Positions 51,142-64,000 of a DNA stretch of 64,000 nucleotides are shown here, one piece after another (position 1 is the stretch's first letter; each line of letters opens with the position of its first letter). A model generated the notes under the pieces. The model searched no databases, was not told the origin of the DNA, and saw only the letters and a list, made by a program, of their open reading frames with translations. This stretch comes from Monomorium pharaonis (Eukaryota > Arthropoda > Insecta > Hymenoptera > Formicidae), in the NCBI RefSeq assembly GCF_013373865.1, contig NC_050476.1, positions 372,001-436,000 on the forward strand. Reading direction: 5' to 3'. Position numbers and translations under genes: made by a program.

Positions 51142-53097
51142 AAGTATCCCAATCCTTAAACGAGTATCTCTACTCAGGTTCGATAATCCCATTCCGGTTG
51201 AAGCATTTATGTTTTTAGGACAGTGACAAAAAGATCTGGCAAAGTGTTCGGTTGATTTATTTCACAGCCCTACTGCAATATAGGGGGTGTTACATCAACG
51301 CAACACACATACAATCATACGAAATAATCTCCACGACATTATACATAATGCGTGATCGCGCGGTATTTTTAGTACTTATAATACAATAAGTTATTACATT
51401 ATATATTAATCGTACATAATTTATTAGTATCTTGCTCGTTTACCAATGTGACAAAAGGCAACATTTATTTTGTTATTATTAATGTTATTATCGTATAGTA
51501 TATCTAATAATACATATACCATGACAATAATAATTCACTCGCGCCGTTATGGTGGGAAATCGCAAGACAATTTATATCGTCAGCATGCTGATAAATGTAC
51601 ATACACGCTGCTTGAAGGAGCGACTCTCTAAGCCTCGAGAGCTACCAAAAAAAGAAGTGACAAATTTCGACGGATGCTGCAACTGAGAAAATTGCTTTCT
51701 CGTCAATAACGCGGAGTTTTCGAATTGACACTCCGAGAAGAGAGAAAAGAAAGTTTTCTTTGAAAATCACATTTTTTGGAGTATATATCGCCTGCAAGCT
51801 TCGTCGATGTGAGCGTCGTACGTATAAAATACAAGAGAGTTTCCACAAATAAAAGCCTATAGAATTATATATAAAGTCGAGCACCGATTGTACGAGAGTA
51901 TTCTCAACTGTACAAACTCTCGTAGCAAATTCAATTTTTTCCATAAATCCATTTCCATAATTCATGCTGCAATAGCGGACAAGTCCTTGAACACCATGTT
52001 AAGAAAGAGACATCTTTTTTTACAGAGAGAGACGGTAATTTGATATTGATAGTATTGAAGATATTTTGACTTTACAATAGTGAGTAAAAGTTATTGAAAT
52101 TAAAAAATTGCAAGTTTCTTAGTTTTATTCTTTTCTTCCTAATTAACGAATAAAAAAAATTAGTTGTGGAAGCGCTTTTAATGTTCAAAATAAATAATTT
52201 AATCACCGACTTATTTAATATCATTAAATTTCGCAAGAAATTGACCGCTTTTATCACTTGCACCAAGGTCGATTAATTCTAAACAATTAAACTGTCTTTT
52301 TTTTAAACGTATATATCATATAGAATATGTATATTATAATAAATGCTCCATGATCTAGTGCAAGAGACATTTATCTTATACAAACGTGAGCAATAATTCT
52401 TGTATGAATGAGAAATCTAATTTTGCTTAACTTGACAAGAGAAAGTCAAATGCATCTTACATCGAGATGCCTTTTATGGAAAAAATTCTCTTACAATTTA
52501 TCTTCAAAATCATTAAAAATTTATTAATTAAAATTTTCTTCGAAGAATTTTATTCCATATGTTAATAAATTTAGTAAAATTTAATTAAAATATTATTGAA
52601 TTTTTAAAATTTTAATAAATTTTATTAAAAGTATAATAAAAGTCTTCGAAATGTCTGTGTTAACCTATGACTATCATGATTTGAGGATGAATTCTAAAAG
52701 AAAATTTTCTGTGTTCTTTTTTTTCTTTTCGTGAAGTGATAATCACGGGGTACTCGACGGTGGAGGTTGGAACGGTATTATAGTTTATAACAGCTAGTAC
52801 TCACAACGACGTTGGTCCGAATTATTTACGAGATATATTGCAGTCACAAATTGCGAATATAGGCAGGAACTATAATAATTAAGAAATCTATGACATGGCC
52901 TAATATCGTAAGTTGCCGTTCCACTTCTTTATTTATTCCTTATTCTACTAAAAGCGCTCGATGTCGCTCTCTTTTTCTCTCTCTCTCTCTATCTCTCTTT
53001 TATGATCCCCAATAATTACATATATAGTATTTACGTGCTCGAAATGTGAAATAACGCAGTTTACTTACAATGTAATGCCAGGCTCCGCGCCAAATGT

Positions 53098-53234
53098 TGT
53101 TACAATACACAGTAATCGTTTCCGGGGTTCGTCGCATCTCCGACGATGATCGCGGACGTGTCGTATTATGAACCGTCGCGTTAACATATTGTACATACAC
53201 ATATTAAGACCCTGGTTTTTAATTAATTGTTACA
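53098..53234 (-). mobile_element. Possible solo LTR remnant with PBS-like tail
   Basis: On the minus strand a 137-bp segment runs from TGTAACAATTAATT to TATTGTAACA. It is followed two bases later by ATTTGGCGCGGAGCCTGG, which looks like a Ty3/Gypsy-type primer-binding site. No internal coding region survives and no second LTR was found. The assignment is weak. Confidence 0.25.
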
Positions 53235-53440
53235 ATATATCTACGTATATAACAATGTCTGGAAATTATGTGCTTGTTTTATACAATATCATCCCGCTAT
53301 GTATGCGCGTAATCCGCAGTTGGACAGCGAGTCGTGTAAATCGAGCAAATCCTTTACCAGCAGACTATTTACGGCTATATATATAATTTAGAATTTATAA
53401 ATGATAAATTATTTTATTATTTTTTATGATTTTTATGAGC

Positions 53441-53474
<34 letters not shown>

Positions 53475-56400
53475 TTTTATTACAGTAACTCCAAATTGAT
53501 TATTCAGTCACATACTTAGTTAATAATAACAACGTATTGAACTGCGACGTGAAACTTTGTAGTAACGAAAAATAAACGATGCACTCTGCTGCGTAGGATT
53601 TTAGTTAACACGCAAGCTTAGATTAAACTTGTAACATAAAATGATTTAAAAAGTAATTTAACGAAGTTAAATTAATTAGCAGAAAAGTTACTGTTATATA
53701 CATTATTCGACATTTCTTTTTTCTTCTACTTAGAATATATGTTACAATTTTTTTAGGAAAAAATCTAATTGAAAATGAACACTTTGAATAGCGTAATTAA
53801 ATGTAAATCTTGTGGAAACAATTTTGCAAAACTTTCATTTTTACCGTGTGCAAATTTGACACGCGTATATCCAAGGCTCGGAAAGACATTTATAGATTTT
53901 ACAAAGTTTTAAAACTGCTGTCAACTTTCTCTGCTATTGCTCTTGGCTGCTACACGTTATAACATTCGATTTATTTATGTTACTTTTACGCATACACGCT
54001 TTTATAATGGTACAAGAGATTTGCAGTTAAAAATGCGAAATCGGAAGAAATGAGGAAACGGACAATAAAAAAAGCGCCGTTTATTCTTTATCGAAATTTT
54101 CAAAGTGATATGATTCTCTACCTCAAGAAATCTAAGTTTAATTAATTAGAAGCAAATTACTTAAAAAAAGCAACAATCTCGAGTGATGACAATTGTTAAA
54201 AATAATGACACTGAAGGTACAGAGTTTCGATTTGGGAGACGTTCAGACAGGCGACAATCTCTGTTCAATAATCTAATAGAGAATACTTTGTCGATATAAG
54301 GAGAGAAATGAATATACATTGTTACATAGATTTCATATTTTTCAAGTATCTACCGTCTCGTAAAATCAATATTCAACATGTTAATATATAGAGTAAAAAT
54401 CCTTACGTCCTAACGATGAAAAACTATGAAGCTTACGACAAAGAATGTTTCTTACAAGCTTAACTTTTAACGATCCTACAGATCGGATCTTATACACGCG
54501 GTTGTTCTCAAATGCCCTACAACATTAATTATCGTTATATTCAGAATTAGTATCGTTCTACAGCTTGAAAGTGGGACAGAAGGAAGATATTGTAGAAAAA
54601 TCACGCCGCCTTGAAAACCAGCGCGAATCTAATTGTCAAGCATTTTTTTATGGAATCTCGGTATGATTGCGATCGAGGGTACTAAGTCACAGAATCATAT
54701 TGGTCATTATCTAAAATACGAGGATATTTAATATTATGCGACAGAACACGGAGAACTATCATATGGAACGAAGCGAAGTACAAACGCTGAGACGCACAAA
54801 GGTATCATCTTTTCTAATCGCTAATCAATGTTTATTTACGTACTACCGGTTTCGATGCAGTGTATCATATAAAAAAAGGGACGAGTTTTTCTCGCGCCTA
54901 AGCAGACTCTCGTCTATGTTATTACAAACGCGAGGCTTCTTTTGATCGACATCTTGATTTTGATCAACTTTCTTTCGGTGAAACGGTTCACTTTGATTGC
55001 GGACTTAGACGTATTACATGGAACAGGTACGTAAGAGTGAAAGAGTTACTTTTTTTCCTTCTATATTCTTCTCTATCTCCTCTCCTCTCGAAAGCTTCCA
55101 CATTCCGGAATTGCAATGCTGCGCTACGCTACCCTAACAATATCCGGGAAAAATGTGAGCGGCCGATTTTTCATGGTGCAACAAGCCGACTTAGGCGTAT
55201 ATTTAGTAACTGCTATTTTCAGTCCTCAAGTGTCGTGAAATATCGAGATAATTGACATTTATGCTGCAGCAAAAAGATTTCGCAGTTTTATGTCAAGCTC
55301 GAACTCCGAAGATATTCCACTTGATTCTCCTTGGCCACAAATGAGCATCGATGTTCGGAAAATCATCCGTGAGAAAATGCCACCTTTCTATTTGTCGGAG
55401 AAAGAGCTTTTATATCGCGAATGCGAAAAGAATCCCGTACCATAGAAAACAGAAAACTCCAAAAGAAATAATTTAACGAAATAGAGAATGTTTTGTTTGT
55501 TGAATTTGCCAACGCCCTGGTGAAAAAAATTATCATATTTCATATTTAAAGAATTTTTCATATTTTATATTTATAAAAAAGTCTTAAATTTCTTCAAAAA
55601 TTATAGAGCGAGAAATCTTAAAAATTTTGAATATTTCAGAATTCACAAATGCATGAAATTCTAAAGATATAGGCTTTTCTCAGTACTTAATTCCGAAGTG
55701 TTCTAATTTATATAAAAAATCAGAAAGATTTTCTGAAAGTTATGAAATTATACAGAGTTTAGGAAAATTTTGAACATATGTAGAAATTTTGAAAAATTGT
55801 GCAAAAAATTCTTATTTAAAAAAAAACTCATCCAGGCGGGGACAGAAATAATCAAATGCGATTAAACGCATAAAAAAAGATGCTCTACTAGTCTACTTGA
55901 TTCAGCAAAATAAGAATACAAAGATTTCTCATAGGAGTGTAAAAAGTATCAATGGATCAGCGATTACGGTATAAGCTGAATACTATCGCTGGAGGCGGGG
56001 ACTACATAAAAAAATTACAATCTATTCAACAATTGTCTCATATATAAGCAAGAATATAAACGTAATGTAATACATGTTTTACGAAATTTATTCGTTTAAA
56101 GCTTAGTTTAGCGCGTTAATTTCTGTGTTTCGACTCTTACTCTTGTCTGTTATTATTTTTGTTTTGATTATAAAAAATCATCTTTTTATATTCAAAAACA
56201 TAAAATCTTCTTTAAAATATTTGATATTAAATTTTAATAAATACTTTTATTGTAATATTATAATACTCATCTAAAGAGCATAATATGAATTATTTTGATA
56301 ATTTTTAAATAATAGTATTATACAAAATTCTAATTCTAATTATTTTACATCTGATAATTTTTTCTCTCACGAAAATTATTATTGCATAAAAATGAATATC

Positions 56401-56573
56401 TTTTTTGATAAAACTATACAAAACATTTTTACGTAGGTAAGTTATGTCCGTATTTGATTAGCAATTTCTTTAAAGAAGATTTTATATTCTTGCTTATATT
56501 ATGAGATTGGATAAATTATAAGATTGAATAAAATAAATTTTTTTCTGCGTGTTGAATACAATCGAGGAAACTT

Positions 56574-56579
<6 letters not shown>
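53235..56579. other. Gene-free stretch
   Basis: Moderately AT-rich DNA with a (TA)n tract at 53,443-53,466. Short open frames (for example 54,736-54,945 and 55,037-55,255) have no recognisable domains, flanking splice signals or matches to known families. It could be part of a long 3' UTR or intron of a gene to the right. Confidence 0.4.

Positions 56580-56604
<25 letters not shown>
56580..56604. repeat. Poly-A run, 25 bases
   Basis: Homopolymer of A on the plus strand. No retroelement body could be recognised on its 5' side, so a simple slippage origin is as likely as a retroelement tail. Confidence 0.8.
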
Positions 56605-56605
<1 letters not shown>

Positions 56606-57120
56606 GAAAAAGTAAGAGAAAATGCGCTTAATACTACACAACTCAGTTCACAGATTGCCCGCAGGCATCCGTATTTATTTATGAACTAAGACACAGTAAC
56701 GTCTGTACCGCTGAGTGTACCCGATCATTGTTAATTAGTCAAATGTACTTCTTTATTTTTTTTCTCTTTTCACCCTTCTGCTCTGTTCACTCATTCTCTC
56801 CCTCACTTTCTCTCTTTATCTCTCTCCCTTACTTTCTCACGTATCGTTTACGTTGCGTAATAATTCGAATACATTTACGCGACTCCGAGCTACAGCGGAG
56901 CCTTTTCGATCACCTTAAGCGTTAGTCTTTAGTGTTTGATTATTTATACTACAGTACAGTAATATACAGAAAACCGTGACTTGCGCGCCGACCGGTCGCT
57001 CGCAAGCCCCGTTTTCCACTCCTTACGGTACGAGGGAGGTATCACGCGACGAATGGGCGAACGGCCGGGGCGGTTAATCAATACATTCGATAATTACAAT
57101 ACACTAAATATAATCGGCTC

Positions 57121-59644
57121 GTGTGTGTGTATTAAAATATAAATATCAAATGGACCTCTCGCGCCCACACGATATATGCACCTTAATGTCGATGCGCGAC
57201 TTAAAAAATTCAGAAACGTTTTTCCATAGTCATTAAATAAGTCGTCACCGATTGTTCAAAATCCTTATTATTGAAAGAGTGAGGAGCTCGTGACCACCGA
57301 GAAATATTTAAAGATCCGTTGAGTGATCTTTAGAGTTTGTTTCTTCTCTTACTCTTCTTTCTTTTTTTTCTTTTTTTATCCTTCGCGACGAGCGTTTCGA
57401 TTGGCAACTGCCGTTTCTCGATGGTCACAAGCTCTGCATCGTGACGAGATTAGAATTTGTATTTTTTGATAGCTTAGATGTACGTTCGGTGTATATTATT
57501 TTTTTTGCCAAATGTCACGCCGCATCGATCGAGAGCCAGAATTTTCTCTTTGCACACAATTTGTGGATATTATTAATTCTGGAATGCTACTCACATCTTT
57601 CTTACATTAACACTACTTCGAGTGAAAATTCATCGGCAGTTAAAATTTTTTTACATTTTTATGTCTATAGATTTTATATCTTTTATGTCTTTTTTCTTTA
57701 TAGGTTGCAATGTGTTAGAATAAACTGAAATAACGCTATCTTCGTATTAAAAAATCTTATTAAATTTTTTTTAAGCAAACATGATTTTAATAAGAATTGT
57801 AATAAACTTGGCACTTGAAAATTCACCCACGATAGCATACCCAGGATTAATGTTACATCAATCGCATATACAAATTCAGTCGTTATGTATCAAACAGGAG
57901 TCTAAACTGGAATTTTTAGAGAAGTCTTTCCTCGTCCTGACAAATGTATCCGCCTGTAATCTCACTTTTATTGTCAATGAAGAAGTAGACGATAATCCGC
58001 TCTCAGTCGATGTGACGGTATTAACAACGTGGCAATCAGCGGCTCGTTTTCTACAATACGCATACTTTTCTTTTTCTTATTAAATAATGTGTTCCAGTAC
58101 AATTCAACATTCGTCGATTTAACTTCGCGTGCGCAGAGTATTTCCGAGGCCAAACTAAATCTACGCTTTGTACTCTGATCGACCTCCGGAATAATTCGTC
58201 GCACGTACACAAGCTTAGTTATGTAATATATAATATTTATAATATAGTGGATGTAATATTTATGACATATATGCATGTATGTATATATTCATTTATTTAT
58301 TATCTATGTATGTAGATATATGCACATATAATTATATATACTTTATATATATGTATACACATAAAATATACATAATTATATGTGTACTTTTAAACGATTA
58401 ATCGCACGATGCACACCCAAGTCGAGTGCCCAAGTACGGATTAGTGTACGAACATGACTTCGGAAAAATGACATTCAACAAGGCACGCTCTACCTAAATC
58501 TAGTCTAAAATCCTTAATTAGAATTTCTTTTTACCTCGTAGTAGTAAACATTTTCTTGTTAAAAACACTGCTCTATATTTTAATCTGCACATATATCCGC
58601 GCCTTGTTTTTATAATCGAAAAGCAACTCTCAGCAATAAATTATGAAAATATATATTGTTGTAAATATATTAAATTAAATGTAAATTTGAATACGCCAAA
58701 TTTATATATTTCAATCAATGATTAAAATATACGTTATATTAATTGTAACAAATTGGAGTAGAATAACTTTTTACACAGATATATCTCACGATTTGAATTC
58801 ATCAGTTTATGAAAAAATAAAAACAACTTAATATAAATTACATTTTCAAGTAAAAAATATTTTAATTACATTTATGGAATTTAGAAACTGAAAAAATATT
58901 AATTAATTTAAAATGCATTACTCTAAACTTTTATTAATTTAATATTTTTCTTAAACAATTATTTACTGATGAGCGTTCAGCAATTGACGCAGTGACCTTA
59001 TCTGACCAAAGAGCTAATTGTTCGACATCAGCTCTTCGTTCAACTTATTAATTAATAGCGTAATTGTAAACAGCAATGGATTACAGAGCGGATTTGCGGT
59101 AACACAATTTTGTTTCATTAAACTTGAAAATGATAGCCACGATAGGCGAACATTTAACATCTCGTTTACATTATAGTATACCAAAGAGAATCTAGTGAAA
59201 ATATGTAAAGCATGTAAAAGCATGCTAGTTGGTTCGTACTTATTCTCGACGTGACACTGCGACTTGTGTGCGGTTGTGTTAATGAATGAGCTCGCAAAGG
59301 AGCGGGTCACATACGCAAGCAGAGATTGTTTTGGGCTCAAATTACAATATCTCAAGGAGACTTGTTGAAAGCTTCGAAAGCTCAAAAAACGCTCTATACA
59401 CTTAACAATCGTAGTTTAGAAACTTCACTTTACTCGCCACTCCAGACGATCAATTGGGGTTACTATTTTCTTAGCGTATGCATGTACATGTGGTCCAGAG
59501 GAAGATCCACAACGCTAGGAGAGCCAGAAATGCTAACATTTCCCGGATTTATTGCGACACCTCGAACGCAATCAAAAGTACAACACAGTTAAACAAGAAG
59601 AAAGGTTTTTTTGAATAACAGAGTGAGTTATTTCTTAATTTTTT
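57121..59644. other. Gene-free stretch with scattered open frames
   Basis: Open frames of 95-123 codons at 57,441-57,728, 57,781-58,083 and 59,014-59,385 were read through. None shows a known motif, and none has paired splice sites that extend it. A block near 57,580 (GGAATGCTACTC.CAT.TTTCTT) resembles 44,756 in an SLC30A9 intron, so part of this is dispersed repeat. A TA/TG-rich low-complexity stretch lies at about 58,265-58,385. Confidence 0.4.
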
Positions 59645-59916
59645 TGAATGCTAAATATGAATTCGGTTTTCAAATTGTTCCATCACGTCACAATTTTGAG
59701 AAACTTGCAGTTAAAGTTGCAATGACTATTTTCATGCGTTTTGTCGTATTATAATAATATACGACATGCTAAAGAAGTTTAATTACAATCACAATTAAGT
59801 GTTGTTAGGACTTTCAACTCTCAAAAGGAATTCTTTTTGTACAATTTTAACTGCAAATTTCTCAAAATTATGATGCGATAGAGCAATTTGAAAATCAAAT
59901 TCATATTCAGCGTTCA
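59645..59916. mobile_element. Fold-back repeat, intact copy
   Basis: Inverted arms of about 120 bp: left includes ATGAATTC, GGTTTTCAAATTG and CAATTTTGAGAAACTTGCAG; right carries their complements. It is related to the interrupted copy at 22,330-22,900. No protein coding. Confidence 0.7.
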
Positions 59917-62900
59917 TAAAACTAAAGAAAATGATTAGTCTCGTTTTAGTGTTCTTTTTTTGTTGAACTATGTAATTTTCACGGTTTCGAGATGCGCTCG
60001 CACTTAAATCTATCCACAACATAGATCCCCCATGATGTGTTTTAACGTTTGCATGTTTGTTTGTGTGTAAAAGAACGAAATTCAACAGATACTATATTAA
60101 TCGATGACTTTAACGATTGATTTATTCGGCAATACGTATTTGTATGTATGTATGTACTTGTATGCATGTATGAATATTGCGTATAATAATTATCGTATCG
60201 GTAATAATTCGTTAGTAAGGCAACGCTACAAAAATTCTTCTCTAAGAAGTCTGACAGAATAAATACACGTTCGATCGTAAGAGAAATTTTATGAATTGAT
60301 GCTATTTCTGAGGCTAGCGTGAATCGCATTTAATACTAAAAAAAGTCGCCACATGAGAGACTCGTCTGTTTAAGGAGGCATTATTGTTTCAAGGATAAAA
60401 CATTATTTTTTTTTGCATTTTATCAAAGCAAATTTAAGGATAAAATCGATTTTGTTAATAAGAAAGTTGCACTCGAGTGAATGTAGATTTATCGCCACGC
60501 TACTCATGTTTAGTTCATGCAATTTGATCAAAAAATTGATTGAAAAAAATAATTCGTTTTTTATAATTCTGATTTCAACAATACTCGAAAATCTGTAAAT
60601 TAATACTTCTATTCAATTTTTATTTTGGATCACTGAGTAATTTATGGAAACCGTGACATGCGCGTTCGAATACGTTGTATGCACATTGTTATAATTATTA
60701 CAATTTTCATTATTTTGACTTAAAAAAATTATTGACTATTAAAATATATATACATATATGATGTGTACATATTATGTGTATAAAGTTTCATATTCATTGG
60801 TTGCATAGTTTCCGTAAAAAGGTTCATAAAAATAACATTTTTTTTATCACAACAACAATACCCTCTCTTAAGATTTTTCTGGTGAAAAACAGACAAAACT
60901 AAAAAATTGAACAAAAAATTCAGTATTAAATCAGATGTAAATACGAGCTTAAAATGTTTCATAAAATTACTTTATCCGAAAAAAATATAATGTCCTACCA
61001 AATTAATTCAAACAAGTAGAATTAAATGTAAATTTGGATTAACATGCTGAAGATTATCAAATGTATCGGAAACATAATGCTTAAACTAAAGGAAATCAAG
61101 ATAACTCGTATAATATAACGTCAAAAAATAATAGATAATTCTTGTGATCACGATATGCTATTGTAGAACGATGCGTTAATAACGCAATTTGTGCATTGCT
61201 ACTATTATAGTACAATTAAAATACATGAAAGAAACGTACAGTTTTACATACAAATACGTAGCGTAGACATATATTTTCGTCGATAAAGAGCAGCAAGTTC
61301 AGCTTATAATAGTATATAGAGACGAGATGGACATTTACTTCTGTGTGCCTCTTTTACAATTTGTTCTAGCTTTATATGCTGATTAGTTTTAATTTCAATG
61401 GCTAAAGAAATCGTGTGCTTAAATATACTAAGTAATAAAGAAACAAATACTGTCCATTTCACACGAAAGTATAGTTAAAATACGAACTTTGCCACTGGAT
61501 ACTAGAAGAGACGAAGACGCTTTCGGTCCCTCAACGTGTGTGCATATGTATGTGTGTGTACGTACCAAAAATGTAGAGAGACTCGAAAGAGCGAAAAATG
61601 GCCTGCGTTTGTAAAAAAAAAGAGTTCTTTAATTACGCGCGTATCTCTCTTTTTTCCTTGATTCTACAAATATAAGTGTCAAAAGATCAATCTCTGTCTG
61701 GTCCAATGTACGAACAATCCGGCAATTAAGAGAACCGGATCTTCTACGTTACGAGGAAGGAATCTAAAACGTCCGATTTGTAAAACACCAAATTTGCTAC
61801 CGACTCGTGTGTGGAGAGAATTTTTTTTCGTATTAAAAAAACAAAACACGAGAGCCGCGTCTAAGATTAGCTACGCAAAGATGAAACTCGTAAACGGCCG
61901 GAGAATCTAAACAATCATGTGTCTAGACACGACAATACTCTCTCTCTCTCTCTCTCTCTTTCTCCACCTACGACTAATCTTTATAATACAGCATTATGCA
62001 CAAATCGATAAACGTATATAGTACAAGTCCCACCATTGATTATTATTTGTCGTTACATTACTATAGTATAATAGTGAACATTAAGAACATCGAAGAACAG
62101 TCAGATAATAAATCTCATCGCTTTCTATTTTATTACCCGTGCGACAGACTAATTATTTTCGCTTCTCTAATCGGACTTCATTTATCTTAGTAGCGACAAC
62201 ATTTAGAAAATTTTTTGGTACGATCAATAATGCGTTCAAATTTGAATGCTATCTTAATTTAAAAAATGTAAATACAGAATTTTTAAAAACATTCTCTGTA
62301 ACGTTGAATATTACAGCATTCTAAATGTATTACAGATTTACACGTATATCATAACAAATCAAAGTTTTCAAAATATTAATAGATAACATTTAATTGAATA
62401 CGTTTAAGTAGAATCAATTTGCAAGTGATAAAATGTGTCAATAAAATTTGATAATCGACTTGATTTGTTTTCGGAGAAACTGGCAGAAGCCTAGCTAACA
62501 ATTGTCTATACTCGTAAATGGGGTCCGATTACAACGAGCAATCTAGTAAATGGAGACCGAGAATTTAAGAAAGAGAACGTTCCATAACTTACGGAGCACG
62601 GTACAATATCAATCCTCTATTAATTTCAAAAATATGTTATTCTTTCCTATATTATCTTTATATATAACTACATATCTATATCTCCCGTGAGAGAGTCAGT
62701 GTTACTTTGTTTACAGTAATAATATAATTTTTATACGAAAAACTGTCCGTATAACGCGATGAACATTATAATCCTAACTCCACAAGGAAATTGTAAGCCT
62801 GCCCCCTGTCCTATCCTATATTCTTTTTTCATTTTTCTTTGTATTTCACCTTATTTACACAAATATCTCTTCACGCGCCTTTCGCCTAAGCACACCCAAG

Positions 62901-63918
62901 CATTTTCCGATTTTGCATCATTTTATAAATAATCCGTGGCCCGTACACAAAAAAGTACCAATCGCCCGGCCTATCGTCCGCTTCAACGCTTCCCTCATTA
63001 TCGACAAGTTCGTTAATATTGATAACAGACTATCGATATTTTTAGTCGAGTAGTTTTAACATAAATCAAGCCTTAGTTCTCAGACGATCGTTCGCGATCC
63101 AGCGAATTTTTTGTCTACCGGTACGGAAGAAGGTGACTTGGAGATTCTACGTTAAATAAATCTTATTATCCGACACACAATCTCATCACTTTTAGGCACT
63201 ACACCTAAGACTAATATATCACTCCCCCACCACGGATGCAATAAGAAAAAAAAAACATGTACATGTTCTAAAAATGATTAAAAGAATTAGATACCTAATT
63301 CTCTAATATGCATTATACAACAAAAGAAGTAAACGTTACTTGTGCGCGTACGCGAGCGGATAAACACCTTTATTTTCGTTTCTATAGATTAGTATCAATT
63401 GCGATTAATATATAAATCTAATTCACGGGAAATTTTTATCGGTCTCATGTTCTAACACGAAACAGTTCTAATGTTTTTAAATCACGAAATATTTAAGTCT
63501 CTTGCATTTTAAATAATATTTAAAATACAAGACTACTAAAAAAAAAAAAAATAACAAAAGGGAAAACATCCGTGAAAGTTCATACGATTTAGCTTAGATT
63601 TCGGAATTGAAAAAAGAAATCTCGCCCTATCGGTCGTCATAATTTATTTTTATTACAGCAACGTTACGATCTCCCTCCCATGTATAATCAATGTATTAAG
63701 ATTAGAATACTCCTACATACTTTATATCTCGCGATATATATATTATATATATGATCGGGCACGCGAGAGAACCCGTTCAAAAGTTAACTGCGCACGACTA
63801 TCAGCGTTATAGTAAAATATCACAACTATATAGAACCATTGACAGTTACGGTATCTTTTATTTAACTTTCCACACAGCGTTTCATAGCGTCTCTACTTCT
63901 TTTTACTTAGGTAGTTTA

Positions 63919-63919
<1 letters not shown>
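59917..63919. other. Gene-free right-hand flank
   Basis: No exon with a recognisable domain or paired splice signals. Short microsatellites include (CT)n at about 61,938-61,960. Composition is slightly GC-richer after about 61,300. It could be the 3' UTR of a gene just outside the window, but nothing in the sequence proves it. Confidence 0.4.
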
Positions 63920-63963
<44 letters not shown>

Positions 63964-63974
63964 CGCGCGCGCGT
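63920..63974. repeat. (GT)n followed by (GC)n tract
   Basis: About 17 GT units pass directly into about 10 GC units. Alternating purine-pyrimidine of this kind favours Z-DNA. Confidence 0.9.
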
Positions 63975-64000
63975 GTGAGCGTGTTTATTTTTCTTACATC

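Noticed and set aside
51642..51965. 107-codon minus-strand frame
   Set aside because: It lies in the YIPF1 3' flank. It has an ATG but no recognisable motif, no paired splice signals and only ordinary composition; chance is the best explanation.
57781..58083. 100-codon plus-strand frame starting MILIRIVINLALENS
   Set aside because: Tempting composition, but no family motif, no acceptor or donor extending it, an overlapping frame of the same length on the other strand, and nearby dispersed repeat sequence.
59014..59592. Overlapping 123-codon minus and 88-codon plus frames
   Set aside because: The two frames contradict each other. The membrane-like minus-strand peptide has no chemoreceptor or other motif I can point to.

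Overview
Eukaryotic nuclear DNA, most likely from a hymenopteran insect (the impression is ant-like). It is AT-rich, with short coding exons split by GT-AG introns, many CT/GA, TA and trinucleotide microsatellites, numerous short fold-back (MITE-like) elements, and no operons. Proteins were reconstructed by reading exon frames and splice phases by hand. The species call is inference.

Layout. 1-15,555: no confidently coding sequence; one or two candidate exons, a trinucleotide-tailed retroelement remnant, and what is probably the large upstream intron of the tetraspanin. 15,556-24,969 (+): the last three coding exons of a CD151/TSPAN11-like tetraspanin whose 5' exons lie outside the window. 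26,780-27,115 (-): an unrecognised 111-codon ORF. 29,876-34,148 (-): a complete six-exon TMEM237 orthologue (ciliary transition zone). 34,565-36,330 (+): an intron-bearing, broken PPM1H-like PP2C phosphatase pseudogene, head-to-head with TMEM237. 34,426-40,955: a large interrupted inverted duplication with a GC-rich, CpG-rich core at about 38.4-40.4 kb and candidate divergent first exons on both sides. 41,950-45,977 (-): a complete ten-exon SLC30A9 (ZnT9-type mitochondrial zinc transporter). 47,669-50,936 (+): a complete four-exon YIPF1/YIPF2 Golgi protein, divergent from SLC30A9 and with a fold-back element about 70 bp before its start codon. 50,937-64,000: no gene recognised; 3' flank, microsatellites and repeat copies.

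The genes are unrelated housekeeping or cell-biological loci (membrane organisation, cilium, mitochondrial zinc, Golgi) and do not form a pathway. The most unusual feature is the 34.4-40.9 kb inverted duplication. A dead phosphatase copy lies inside it, and three fold-back elements sit in only one arm, so the other arm preserves the sites as they were before insertion. I found no CRISPR array, rRNA, tRNA or prokaryotic-type system.
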